Shown here one piece after another: positions 8,006 to 15,394 of a DNA stretch of 32,193 nucleotides (position 1 is the first letter of the stretch; each line of letters opens with the position of its first letter). The DNA is from an uncultured Clostridia bacterium (GTDB taxonomy: Bacteria > Bacillota > Clostridia > Oscillospirales > Oscillospiraceae), in NCBI GenBank assembly GCA_946531435.1, contig CAMNAO010000018.1:1-32193 (forward strand). Reading direction: 5' to 3'. The notes under the pieces are model-generated. The model ran no database searches. It worked only from the letters and a program-made list of their open reading frames with translations, and had not been told where the DNA came from. The translations under genes and the position numbers were made by a program.

Positions 8006-9258
8006 TGTCTCTCTCCCTCCAAAGACGCCAGATCCTCCCAGAAACGGGGATAGGATTTGGCGACGCATTCACTGTCCTCCACCGTCACCGGTCCTGCAGC
8101 TCCGGCCGCGGCCACTGCCGCCGCCATGGCGATCCGGTGATCGTTCCAGGGGGAGACGGTGCCGCCGTGGAGGATGCCGCCATGGATGACAAGCCCCTCC
8201 GGCTGCACCTCCAGCGTTCCCCCCAGACTCCGCAGGAGGGCGGCGACGCTCTCCAACCGGTCCGACTCCTTGAGACGGAGCCGGGCGGCATTCACGATCC
8301 GGGTCTCCCCCTCCGCCAGGGCACCCAGCACCGCCAGGGGCGGCACCAGATCCGGGATCGGGGCCGCGTCCACGGTGATCCCCCGCAGCTCCTCGCGGCG
8401 GACGGTGATTGTACCGTCTTTCATTTCCACCCGGGCGCCGAAGGACCGGAGGAGGTCCAGCATGGCCCGGTCCCCCTGGGCCGAGTCCGGATCCAGGCCA
8501 CGGACCGTGATCCCCTCCCTGCTGAGGGCCCCCAGTGCCAGGAAGAAGGCTCCGTTGGACCAATCTCCCTCCGCCCGAAGAACCTTCGGCAGTCCCGGCC
8601 GCTGACCGCCGGGGATGCAATAGTGCCAGCCCTCTTTTTGGAAGCGGATCCCCGCTTGCTTCAGCGCCTTCTCCGTCATATCGACGTAGGAGGCGGACTC
8701 CACAGGGCCCGTGACCCAAAGGCTGCTTTCTCCGGGCAGAAGGCAGAGGGCCATCAGAAGGCCGGAGATGTACTGGGAGGACACATTGCCGGGAATGGTA
8801 TAGTCCCCGGGCGTCAGCTGTCCCTCTGCCCAGAGGCGCTCCCCCTCCTCCCAAAGGGTCATGCCATGCTCCCGCAGCACCCCATCCAGGGGAGAGAGGG
8901 GGCGTTGACTCAGCCGACCACGGCGCAGGAAACAGGCCTTCACTCCGAGGGCCCCCACAAGGGGCAGCAGAAAGCGCAGGGTGGACCCGCTTTCGCCGCA
9001 GTCAAGCTCCTTTTGTGCCGGGGATCCCCTGCCCAGGGGGGTGACCTTGATCACTTCCTCTCCCAGGAGGTCAATCTCCGCTCCCAGAGCCCGCAGGCAG
9101 TCCGCCGTGGCGGCAATATCCCGGCTGACGCCATCAAGACGCAGCTCCACCGGCTCCGCTCCCACGGCAGCCAGAAGCAGCAGACGGTGGACCTGGGACT
9201 TGGAGGAGGGAATGCGAACCGTTCCCCGGCGCTCCCCCGGTAAAACCACGCGATTCAT
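8002..9258 (-). CDS. aroA: 3-phosphoshikimate 1-carboxyvinyltransferase (EPSP synthase)
   Basis: A 418-residue EPSP synthase joining shikimate 3-phosphate and phosphoenolpyruvate. Residues SSKSQVHR (18-25) bind substrate; CGESGSTLRFLLP (87-99) takes the place of the enterobacterial LGNAGTAMRPL loop; KESDR and DHRIAMA appear in the second half. The GESGST version of the PEP-site loop differs from the glyphosate-sensitive enterobacterial loop, so inhibitor sensitivity cannot be assumed from that class. The start at 9258 overlaps the aroB stop (ATGA) and has GGGAGGAGTAGA upstream. Confidence 0.95.
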   Translation of the reverse strand: MNRVVLPGERRGTVRIPSSKSQVHRLLLLAAVGAEPVELRLDGVSRDIAATADCLRALGAEIDLLGEEVIKVTPLGRGSPAQKELDCGESGSTLRFLLPLVGALGVKACFLRRGRLSQRPLSPLDGVLREHGMTLWEEGERLWAEGQLTPGDYTIPGNVSSQYISGLLMALCLLPGESSLWVTGPVESASYVDMTEKALKQAGIRFQKEGWHYCIPGGQRPGLPKVLRAEGDWSNGAFFLALGALSREGITVRGLDPDSAQGDRAMLDLLRSFGARVEMKDGTITVRREELRGITVDAAPIPDLVPPLAVLGALAEGETRIVNAARLRLKESDRLESVAALLRSLGGTLEVQPEGLVIHGGILHGGTVSPWNDHRIAMAAAVAAAGAAGPVTVEDSECVAKSYPRFWEDLASLEGERQ

Positions 9259-10313
9259 TCTACTCCTCCCGCATGCAGCCAATCGTTGAGCTCCTCCGGA
9301 TCCGTAGGCACAACCCGGCAGCGTCCCACCGCCTCCGGAACAATGAGGTGCAGCTTTCCGCCGGAGATCTTTTTATCCCCTTTGGCAGCCTCCGCCAGGT
9401 CCTTTGCGGCAAAGGTCGTTTCGGTGGGAAGGCCGGTCTTTTCCAGAAGGGCCAGCAGGCGATCCAGGGTGGAGGCCTCCGCCACGCCCTTTGCCACCGC
9501 CGCCCGGGTGATGATCGCCATACCGACGGCCACCGCCTGTCCGTGGGAAATGCGGTAATCGCTGAGCTTTTCCACCCCATGGCCGAAGCTGTGTCCCAGA
9601 TTCAAAAGCCTTCTCACGCCCGTATCCCGCTCATCCTCCTGGACCAGGTCCCGCTTCATGGAAACGCAGACCTCAAGAACGTGTTCCAGCTGCTCCCGGA
9701 TCGGTTTCTTTTCCAGGTCGGTGAAAAAATCCGCGTTTCCCAGAAGGCCATACTTGATGACCTCCGCGCAGCCGTCACAAAAATCGCTCTCCGGAAGGGT
9801 CTGCAGGGTATTCGGGTCACAGAGCACCAGGATCGGCTGGTAAAAGGCCCCGGCCAGGTTCTTCCCGGCCTCCAGATCCACCGCGGTTTTCCCTCCCACG
9901 GAGGAGTCCACCATGGCCAGAAGCGTGGTAGGGATCTGAACGTAGTCGATGCCCCGGAGGTAGGCAGCGGCGGCAAAGCCCGCCAGATCCCCGGTGACGC
10001 CGCCGCCCAATGCGACCACCAGGTCGCTGCGGCTGAGGTGATGCTCCGCAAAGCTCTCCAGAAGCTTACCGAAGGTCCCAAGATTCTTCGAGCGCTCCCC
10101 CGCCGGGAAGACCAGGGAGAAAGCGTCAAAGCCCGCTTTCCTCAGGGACTCCGCAACCACGGCGTCGTAAAGGGGATGCACGTTGCTGTCCGACACAACA
10201 GCGACCCTGCAGGGCTTTTTCAGGGCCGCGATCATTTCCCCGGCCCGGCTCAGAAGGCCTCTCGAGATGAGGACCTCATAGCTTCGGGACGCGCCGACAG
10301 AAATGCTTGTCAA
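9255..10313 (-). CDS. aroB: 3-dehydroquinate synthase
   Basis: A 352-residue NAD- and metal-dependent enzyme converting DAHP to 3-dehydroquinate, the second pathway step. It shows the nucleotide loop GGGVTGDLAGF (103-113), the DSSVGGKTAVD block (136-146), EVIKYG (184-189) and GHSFGHGVE with metal-binding histidines. The start codon appears to be TTG at 10313: it overlaps the tyrA stop as TTGA, and a full AGGAGGTG lies five bases upstream. The next possible ATG would delete conserved N-terminal residues. The weak start codon may be offset by the very strong ribosome binding site and coupling. Confidence 0.95.
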   Translation of the reverse strand: MTSISVGASRSYEVLISRGLLSRAGEMIAALKKPCRVAVVSDSNVHPLYDAVVAESLRKAGFDAFSLVFPAGERSKNLGTFGKLLESFAEHHLSRSDLVVALGGGVTGDLAGFAAAAYLRGIDYVQIPTTLLAMVDSSVGGKTAVDLEAGKNLAGAFYQPILVLCDPNTLQTLPESDFCDGCAEVIKYGLLGNADFFTDLEKKPIREQLEHVLEVCVSMKRDLVQEDERDTGVRRLLNLGHSFGHGVEKLSDYRISHGQAVAVGMAIITRAAVAKGVAEASTLDRLLALLEKTGLPTETTFAAKDLAEAAKGDKKISGGKLHLIVPEAVGRCRVVPTDPEELNDWLHAGGVE

Positions 10314-11143
10314 TGTCCGTCCACCTCCTCCTTCCTTCGCTTGCCCTCCTCCAGAAGGCGTTCCAGCTCCGCCCTGTCCTGATTGACAAGGGCCGAACGA
10401 TACTCCGTCAGCTTTTCCAGGAACACGTCCAGCTCATAGAGGAGGCAGTCCTTATTCTCCAAAAAGAGCTCTGCCCACATGCCGGGGTTCAGCCAGGCCA
10501 CACGGGTCATATCCTTGTAGCTGCCCGCCGAAAAGCCCTTGTGACGGGAGGCGGTGGGGCTCTTGATATATGCGTTGGAAACAAGGTGGGCCATCTGAGA
10601 GGTGAAGGCGATCATCTCATCGTGTTCCCTGGCGGTGGTGACGGAATATCTTCCGAAGCCCGCCGGTTCCAGCAGCTTCTTGGCCCGATCCAGCAGCAGG
10701 ATGTCGTCAGAATCCGCCGGGACCAGCACCATGGGCGCGCCCTTAAAGAGATTGGCCCGGGCGTATTTATAGCCGGAGTTGTGGGTCCCCGCCATAGGAT
10801 GACCTCCCAGGTAGGGAAAGCCATATTCCGCCGCCACGGGGAAGAGCGCCTCACATACCGCCCGCTTTATGCCGCAGCAGTCGATGACGAGACAGTCCTT
10901 GCTGATGTGCGGCGCCATCCGGATGACGTAGTCCACCGCCGCCTGGGGATAGACCGCCAGCAGTACCAGCTGGCAGAGGGGCAGGCTGCTCTCGTCCAGG
11001 GCGCCGCTGACCACCCCCGCCAACTGTGCAAGGGAGAGGATGCTTTCATCCACATCATAGGCATAAACCGAATGGCCCGCCTCCTGATATGCCTTGGCAA
11101 AGGAGCCGCCGATGAGGCCAAGGCCCACGATCCCCACCGTCAT
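10310..11143 (-). CDS. tyrA: Prephenate dehydrogenase
   Basis: A 277-residue enzyme oxidising prephenate to 4-hydroxyphenylpyruvate, the Tyr branch. An N-terminal Rossmann GLGLIGGSFA (7-16) ends beta-strand 2 with Asp30 (YAYDVDES), which favours NAD over NADP. The GGHPMAGTHNSGYKYA block carries the catalytic His and the substrate-binding residues. The protein ends after the dimerisation helices and has no ACT domain, so feedback by Tyr on this enzyme itself is not evident; control may rest on AroF and the leader peptide. The start overlaps the aroF stop (ATGA). Confidence 0.94.
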   Translation of the reverse strand: MTVGIVGLGLIGGSFAKAYQEAGHSVYAYDVDESILSLAQLAGVVSGALDESSLPLCQLVLLAVYPQAAVDYVIRMAPHISKDCLVIDCCGIKRAVCEALFPVAAEYGFPYLGGHPMAGTHNSGYKYARANLFKGAPMVLVPADSDDILLLDRAKKLLEPAGFGRYSVTTAREHDEMIAFTSQMAHLVSNAYIKSPTASRHKGFSAGSYKDMTRVAWLNPGMWAELFLENKDCLLYELDVFLEKLTEYRSALVNQDRAELERLLEEGKRRKEEVDGH

Positions 11144-12144
11144 GCGCTCACCACCTTGCGAACGGCGCGGACCTTCTCCGCAAGAACTGCGTATTCCTCC
11201 GGCTTCAGAGACTGGGCGCCGTCAGAGAGGGCGTGCATCGGGTCGTTGTGAACCTCGATCATAAGGCCGTCTGCTCCGGCTGCGGCCCCGGCCAGTGCCA
11301 TGGGCGGCACCAGGCGGGAAATACCCGTGGCATGGCTGGGATCCACAATGATGGGCAGATGGGTCAGTTCCCGCAGCATGGGGATGGCCGCCAGATCCAG
11401 GGTATTCCGGGTGTAGTCATCAAAGGTGCGGATGCCCCGCTCACAGAGGATGACCTGGTCGTTTCCCCCGGCCATGATATATTCGGCGCTCATCAGCAGC
11501 TCCTTCAGGGTGTTGGCGAGGCCGCGCTTTAAGAGAATGGGCTTGTGCCAGGTGCCAAGCTCCTTCAACAGATCAAAATTCTGCATATTCCGCGCCCCCA
11601 CCTGGAGGATATCCACATCCTCAAAAAGAGGAAGATCCCTGGTGCCCATGACCTCGGTGACGATGGGCATGCCTGTCTCCTGACGGGCGATGCGAAGAAG
11701 CTCCAGGCCCGTGGCCTTCAGGCCCTGAAAGTCATAGGGGCTGGTGCGGGGTTTGAAGGCGCCGCCCCGGAGGATGTGGGCGCCGGCGGCCTTCACATCC
11801 CGTGCGATGCCCACGATCTGTTCCTCACTTTCCACAGAACAGGGGCCCGCGATCATGACGAAATGTCCGGCGCCGATCTCGAGATCCCCCACCTTCACCA
11901 CGGTATCATCGGGGTGGAACTTACGATTGCAGCGCTTAAAAGGGTCGGAAACCCGTTTGACCGAATCCACAATGCCCAGACTGGCAATGAGGTCCATATC
12001 CACCTGGGTGGTATCGCCCACCAGGCCCAGCACCGTCTGAAACTGTCCTTCGGATACATGGACCGCAAGGCCCTGCCCCTCCAGCCAGCTCATCAGCTGA
12101 CCGCGTTTATCTTCACTCACTCCTGGCTTTAAGATGACGATCAT
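11140..12144 (-). CDS. aroF: 3-deoxy-7-phosphoheptulonate (DAHP) synthase, AroA-beta type with regulatory domain
   Basis: A 334-residue first enzyme of the pathway, condensing phosphoenolpyruvate and erythrose 4-phosphate. Residues 1-75 form a ferredoxin-like regulatory domain of the Thermotoga type, where Tyr or Phe is expected to inhibit. The catalytic barrel follows: AGPCSVE with metal ligand Cys102, [28 protein letters not shown] and EVHNDP. The ATG at 12144 has GGAAGAGG upstream; the in-frame TTG at 12165 lies inside the attenuator region and is not a likely start. It is first in the operon, directly behind the leader peptide and terminator, so the whole pathway is throttled from here. 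Confidence 0.96.
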   Translation of the reverse strand: MIVILKPGVSEDKRGQLMSWLEGQGLAVHVSEGQFQTVLGLVGDTTQVDMDLIASLGIVDSVKRVSDPFKRCNRKFHPDDTVVKVGDLEIGAGHFVMIAGPCSVESEEQIVGIARDVKAAGAHILRGGAFKPRTSPYDFQGLKATGLELLRIARQETGMPIVTEVMGTRDLPLFEDVDILQVGARNMQNFDLLKELGTWHKPILLKRGLANTLKELLMSAEYIMAGGNDQVILCERGIRTFDDYTRNTLDLAAIPMLRELTHLPIIVDPSHATGISRLVPPMALAGAAAGADGLMIEVHNDPMHALSDGAQSLKPEEYAVLAEKVRAVRKVVSA

Positions 12145-12166
12145 GATTCCTCTTCCTTTCTGCAAT

Positions 12167-12197
12167 AAAAAAGCGGTACAGGCGCAACCTGTACCGC
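12167..12197 (-). terminator. Attenuator terminator in front of aroF
   Basis: On the minus strand GCGGTACAGG and CCTGTACCGC form a perfect 10-base-pair stem (12173-12197) with a TTGCG loop, followed by six T (12172-12167). It ends 22 bases before the aroF ATG and would stop transcription before the operon unless an alternative fold forms. Confidence 0.92.
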
Positions 12198-12281
12198 AAA
12201 AATGTGTTCTCTCCGCTTTTTTGCATTACAAATCGGCCTTACTATTTTTTCATAGTAAAGTAATAACCGTATGCAAAAAAG
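12194..12281 (-). promoter_or_regulatory. Mutually exclusive RNA segments of a Phe/Tyr attenuator
   Basis: Segment 1 (12271-12281, CTTTTTTGCAT) lies in the Phe-Phe-Ala codons of the leader peptide and is a perfect complement of the first 11 bases of segment 2 (12213-12226, ATGCAAAAAAGCGG). Segment 2 can also pair with segment 3 (12194-12202, TTTTTGCGG), which overlaps the 5' arm of the terminator. Its AAAAAAGCGG part is a perfect 10-base complement of CCGCTTTTTT in the terminator's 3' arm and T-run. A ribosome stalled on Phe or Tyr codons would cover segment 1 and free segment 2 to break the terminator. The pairings are seen; the mechanism is inferred from enterobacterial pheA-type attenuators. 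Confidence 0.78.
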
Positions 12282-12295
12282 AAATACCGCTTCAT
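12242..12295 (-). CDS. Phe/Tyr-rich leader peptide of the aro operon
   Basis: A 17-residue reading frame, MKRYFFFAYGYYFTMKK, with four Phe and four Tyr and no Trp. It starts about 29 bases after the predicted transcription start and has a modest GCGAGGA ribosome binding site. The amino acids match exactly the end products of the operon it precedes (pheA and tyrA are present, no trp genes). It is too short for standard gene finders. Its job is most likely to sense charged tRNA-Phe and tRNA-Tyr by ribosome stalling; the peptide itself probably has no function. Confidence 0.85.
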   Translation of the reverse strand: MKRYFFFAYGYYFTMKK

Positions 12296-12330
12296 AACAA
12301 TCCTCGCTTTAAATCGCTGATGTTACCGAT

Positions 12331-12359
12331 AGGATACTCCTCTCCTCCGGACTTGTCAA
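12331..12359 (-). promoter_or_regulatory. Promoter of the aro operon and its leader
   Basis: On the minus strand a perfect TTGACA (12354-12359) and TATCCT (12331-12336) are 17 bases apart. Transcription from about 12324 would give a leader of roughly 155 nucleotides ending at the attenuator terminator. Confidence 0.7.
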
Positions 12360-12389
12360 TTCACAATTTGACAAATCTCAGGAGAGGAG
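12337..12389. repeat. Two-tier inverted repeat overlapping the aro promoter
   Basis: Outer arms CTCCTCTCCT (12337-12346) and AGGAGAGGAG (12380-12389) are perfect complements. Inside them lie inner arms TTGTCAA (12353-12359) and TTGACAA (12368-12374). The inner left arm contains the -35 box and the outer left arm is the promoter spacer. It could be a repressor site, or a hairpin in read-through RNA from lysA; there is no T-run after it, so a simple terminator is unlikely. Confidence 0.55.
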
Positions 12390-12420
12390 GCCGGGATTTA
12401 TAGGCAAAAATGCCTGCCTC

Positions 12421-13734
12421 TCAGAGATCCAGCGCCACCAGGTCTTCCAGGGTCTCCCGCCGCACCGCCACCGTGCTCTCACCGCCGTGAAGCATGACAA
12501 TGGGGGGCCGGGGCAGACGGTTGTAGTTGGAGGCCATGGAGTAGTTATAGGCGCCGGTGGTGCAGACCGCCACGAGATCTCCCCGTCCGATGCTCGCCGG
12601 GAAGGGCACCGCCTCCTGAATGACGTCACCGCTTTCGCAGCAGCGGCCCACGAGATCGGCCGTCAAGGTCCGCTCCTCCAGCATTTTATCCGCCGGAAGG
12701 CAGGTATAGCGGGCGCCATAGAGGGCGAAGCGGGGATTATCCGACATGCCGCCGTCGATGGAGACGTAGCTCTTATAGCCGGGGATGGTTTTGAGGCCGC
12801 CCACGGTGTAGAGAGTCAGCCCGGCGTCCGCCACGATGCTGCGGCCGGGCTCCATCTGGATCCTGGGCTCCCGGATCCCCAGCCGGGCGCAGTCGGAGCG
12901 GATGGAGGCAGCCACCTCGGCGATCCGGGCGGCAATATCCACTGTGCCGTCGGAGAGGACATAGGGCACGCCATAGCCGCCGCCCAGATTCAGGGTGGGG
13001 GCCAGATAACCCAGCGTATTCCGAATACGGGCCATGAACTCCAGCATGACGGTGGCAGAGCGCTGGAACACGTCCTCTCCGAAGACCTGGGAGCCCACGT
13101 GGCAATGGAAGCCCTCGATCTCCAGATGGGGAAGATCCAGAGCCAGTCTGACGGCGGCCTCCGCCTGGCCGGTCTCAATGGCGAGACCGAACTTGGAGTC
13201 CACCTTGCCGGTATTCACCGCCTCATAGCTGTGGCAGTCGATGCCGGGGGTGACCCGGATCAGCACCCGCTGGTGCTTGCCGCGGTTTTTGGCTTCCGCC
13301 TCAATGGCGTAAAGCTCCTCCTCACTCTCGGCAACAAAGCAGCCCACGCCATGGGCCATGGCAAAGGCCACGTCAGCGTCGGTCTTGTTGTTGCTGTGGA
13401 AATAGACCTTGCTCATATCGAAACCCGCCTTGACGGCGGTATAGATCTCTCCGGGGGAGACCACGTCCAGACCCATGCCCTCCTCCCCGGCCAGGGCAAG
13501 CATCCGCTTGAAGGCGTTGGCCTTGCTGGCATAGAGCACCAGGGAGCCTGGGACAAAGTTTTTCCGGAAGGCTTCGGTATAGATCCGGCAGTTATGGCGC
13601 AGCCGATCCTCATCCATGAGATAGAGGGGCGTGCCGTATTCCTTCGCCAGAGATACCGTATCCTGCCCCGCAAAGTTCAGGTGCCCCCGGGCATCCACGG
13701 TGAGGTTTTCACAAATCATGGTTTCCGTGCTCAT
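12421..13734 (-). CDS. lysA: Diaminopimelate decarboxylase
   Basis: A 437-residue PLP enzyme of the alanine-racemase fold that turns meso-diaminopimelate into lysine, the last step of lysine synthesis. Lys71 in LYASKANAFK is the PLP Schiff-base lysine; GGGYG, EPGRSIVADAG and CESGD, with a C-terminal AYNYSMASNYN block, complete the family pattern and normal length. GGAG seven bases before the ATG supports the start. It stands as a single gene under a lysine riboswitch (13848-14018) with its own terminator and promoter. Neither the other lysine genes nor asd or dap genes are in the window. Confidence 0.96.
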   Translation of the reverse strand: MSTETMICENLTVDARGHLNFAGQDTVSLAKEYGTPLYLMDEDRLRHNCRIYTEAFRKNFVPGSLVLYASKANAFKRMLALAGEEGMGLDVVSPGEIYTAVKAGFDMSKVYFHSNNKTDADVAFAMAHGVGCFVAESEEELYAIEAEAKNRGKHQRVLIRVTPGIDCHSYEAVNTGKVDSKFGLAIETGQAEAAVRLALDLPHLEIEGFHCHVGSQVFGEDVFQRSATVMLEFMARIRNTLGYLAPTLNLGGGYGVPYVLSDGTVDIAARIAEVAASIRSDCARLGIREPRIQMEPGRSIVADAGLTLYTVGGLKTIPGYKSYVSIDGGMSDNPRFALYGARYTCLPADKMLEERTLTADLVGRCCESGDVIQEAVPFPASIGRGDLVAVCTTGAYNYSMASNYNRLPRPPIVMLHGGESTVAVRRETLEDLVALDL

Positions 13735-13786
13735 GGTCGTTCTCCTTCGCCTTTTGATCCTTAAGCTAAACCCATCATATTCGCAG

Positions 13787-13815
13787 AAAAAAGAGCCGAT
13801 GCAGAGTGCACCGGC
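13787..13815 (-). terminator. Riboswitch terminator before lysA
   Basis: GCCGGTGCA and TGCATCGGC pair (with one G-U) around CTC at 13815-13795, followed on the minus strand by TCTTTTTT. It lies between the lysine aptamer and the lysA start, as expected for transcriptional shut-off. Confidence 0.85.
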
Positions 13816-13847
13816 GTCAAAAGGCTGAGGATGCTGTCATCCCCCAC

Positions 13848-14018
13848 CCATGCTCCATAGCTCTCCGCCAAAGGCGACAGTCGCGGAGATCTTCTCCCCG
13901 CGCCCAGGTGGGGCGGCAACCCTCACCTTCGGCGGTGTCCCCTTTCCCTCCGGCAACAGCCCTTGCCATGGCCTTCCACCGGAGCTACTGATGTTCACCG
14001 CGCCTCTACGCATCATGG
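13848..14018 (-). ncRNA. Lysine riboswitch (L-box) upstream of lysA
   Basis: On the minus strand the conserved blocks appear in order: GTAGAGGCGCG, ATCAGTAG, GGAAAGGGG, CCGCCGAAG, ACTGTCGCC and GGAGAGCTAT. These match the L-box core known from Bacillus lysC. The ends pair as P1 (CCATGATGCGTAG with CTATGGAGCATGG, with a few mismatches). Together with the terminator at 13787-13815 it should act as an OFF switch: bound lysine lets the terminator form and stops lysA transcription. Boundaries are set by the P1 pairing and may shift by a few bases. Confidence 0.9.
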
Positions 14019-14042
14019 TTACTTGATTTATTCATTTAGTGT

Positions 14043-14071
14043 ATTCTACCACAGCTTTCCGAGCCTGTCGA
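14043..14071 (-). promoter_or_regulatory. Promoter of the lysine riboswitch-lysA transcript
   Basis: On the minus strand TCGACA (14066-14071) and TAGAAT (14043-14048) each match consensus at five of six bases and are 17 bases apart. Transcription would begin near 14036, just before the aptamer. Confidence 0.7.
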
Positions 14072-14173
14072 GTGGGATTCCCTCTAAAGATTCTCCTGCT
14101 TCGCTTCTCTCTTTTGTCGCTTTTGCCGTCGGGCGCTCAGGTGTGTTTTCATCCGCTTCAAGTTTATGTAAAC

Positions 14174-14202
14174 TTGTCAAGCTCTCTCCCCCGTGGTATC
14201 AT
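14174..14202 (+). promoter_or_regulatory. Promoter of the AlkZ-related gene
   Basis: TTGTCA (14174-14179) and TATCAT (14197-14202) are 17 bases apart on the plus strand. The predicted start, near 14209, is about 25 bases before the ATG at 14234. It is divergent from the lysA promoter. Confidence 0.65.
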
Positions 14203-14233
14203 GAACAAAAGAGCAACGCAGGAGGACGCACGG

Positions 14234-14953
14234 ATGTCGATAGAAAACGGGGAATGGATCATGCACGGCCTGGATCCTTCAGATCCCCGCTGCCTTCACC
14301 GGCCCGAGGAACTGGAGGCCCTGGTGCTGGAGCTGGGCTTTCTCCCCCTTTTCGCCGGAAAGATCCCCGGATTTTCCGTGGAGGAACGGACGGTCGCCCG
14401 GGATTGGTGGAGTGAAGACCCTCTTCGGGATCCCTGGCTCTGGCGGGAGATCCTGGCCCAGGGGGGCAACGTGGTGTATGGGAAGTTTTTCGGCGGAAGG
14501 GCGGGTTTTGTCTCTCCCCGGTGGCTTCCCCGCTTCGCCAACTGGCGGCGGGACGGCTATGACTTTGACGCCCTTTGGGAGGACGGCAAGGCCAGCCACC
14601 GGGCTAAAAAGGTCATGGACCTCTTTGGTGACGGGCAGGAGCTCTTCTCCTTCGAGATCCGCCGGCAGGCCGGCTTCGGCAAAGAGGGGGAAAAGAACTT
14701 TGAGGGCACCGTCACCGGGCTCATGATGCAGACCTACCTTGTGATCCGCGCCTTCCGACAGCGCAGGAACAGATTCGGGGAGCCCTACGGCTGGCCCATC
14801 GCCGTTTACACCCGCCCAGAGGAGCTCTGGGGCTATGAGGCCGTCAGCGCCGCCTATGAAGAGGCGCCGGAGGAGAGCCGGGAAGCGATCATAGAGCATC
14901 TCTCCACGCTCTTCCCCGTGGCCACGGAAAAGCAGTGGAAGGAACTGATTTGA
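14234..14953 (+). CDS. AlkZ-related-like protein, function uncertain
   Basis: A 239-residue soluble protein. The ATG at 14234 has AGGAGG eight bases upstream; a longer frame to the left overlaps the promoter and is rejected. The blocks DPWLWREIL, VVYGKFFGGRAGFVSPRW, FEGTVTGLMMQTYLVIRAF and YGWPIAVYTRPEELWG recall proteins annotated as AlkZ-related, which share winged-helix features with AlkZ/YcaQ DNA glycosylases. I recognise the pattern but cannot align it, and I do not see a proven catalytic motif, so DNA repair is only a possibility. It is monocistronic, followed by a CCCGGC-GAA-GCCGGG hairpin at 14957-14971 without a T-run. Confidence 0.6.
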   Translation: MSIENGEWIMHGLDPSDPRCLHRPEELEALVLELGFLPLFAGKIPGFSVEERTVARDWWSEDPLRDPWLWREILAQGGNVVYGKFFGGRAGFVSPRWLPRFANWRRDGYDFDALWEDGKASHRAKKVMDLFGDGQELFSFEIRRQAGFGKEGEKNFEGTVTGLMMQTYLVIRAFRQRRNRFGEPYGWPIAVYTRPEELWGYEAVSAAYEEAPEESREAIIEHLSTLFPVATEKQWKELI

Positions 14954-14994
14954 TGGCCCGGCGAAGCCGGGTGCGTCGCATAACACCTGACACT

Positions 14995-15057
14995 GGGAGG
15001 GGCAAGCCCCTCCCCTGCACGCGATAAACAGCAACACCCTCCCGTATGGGAGGGTGT
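14995..15057. repeat. Two adjacent perfect palindromes downstream of the AlkZ-related gene
   Basis: GGGAGGGGC-AA-GCCCCTCCC (14995-15014), followed by CTGC, looks like a member of the CCCCTAC family. The second, at 15034-15057, is the 24-base palindrome with arms ACACCCTCCC and GGGAGGGTGT around GTAT. That one recurs exactly at 15355-15378. The stretch 14954-15394 contains no supported gene. Confidence 0.7.
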
Positions 15058-15121
15058 AAGCGTGTAGATAAACCCCAGATGATGAGAAGGAACACGGAAA
15101 CACAGGTATTTCCCCAGACGC

Positions 15122-15261
15122 CGTAGGGGCGGCTATCAGCCGCCCGCGCAGGTACCCGGAAAACCGCGAAAAATGTGTAAATATAGAAATATGATAGTAA
15201 TTACGGGCAAGGATTCGAATCGTTCACTTTGTTTATCGGGCGGCTGATAGCCGCCCCTACG
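15122..15261. repeat. 140-bp unit bounded by identical 25-bp inverted palindromic repeats
   Basis: Bases 15122-15146 and 15237-15261 are exact reverse complements of each other, and each is itself a hairpin (GGGCGGCT / AGCCGCCC) with a GTAG/CTAC outer edge. They enclose about 90 AT-richer bases. The layout resembles a small mobile-like unit or two family copies in opposite orientation. Confidence 0.75.
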
Positions 15262-15350
15262 TCAGGACCGGGCATTCTTAAAGAGGGGAAACCCTGAAAA
15301 AGCACCAGCCCTTGAGTATATGGATTCCGGCCATAGGCCTTTGTCTGCAA

Positions 15351-15386
15351 AAGTACACCCTCCCGTATGGGAGGGTGTACTTTTAG
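15351..15386 (-). terminator. Bidirectional terminator at the end of the opp operon
   Basis: Arms AAGTACACCCTCCC and GGGAGGGTGTACTT flank GTAT, with A residues on the left and TTTT on the right. It lies 9 bases after the stop of the last small gene of the operon on the minus strand. The inner 24 bases are identical to the palindrome at 15034-15057. Confidence 0.75.
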
Positions 15387-15394
15387 TTACTGGA

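Noticed and set aside
12167..12330. T-box riboswitch in front of aroF
   Set aside because: No T-box sequence or specifier stem is visible; the Phe/Tyr-rich leader peptide and its pairings explain the terminator.
13735..14233. Small genes in the lysA upstream region (61-65 residue plus-strand frames)
   Set aside because: The region is explained by the lysine riboswitch, its terminator and two promoters.
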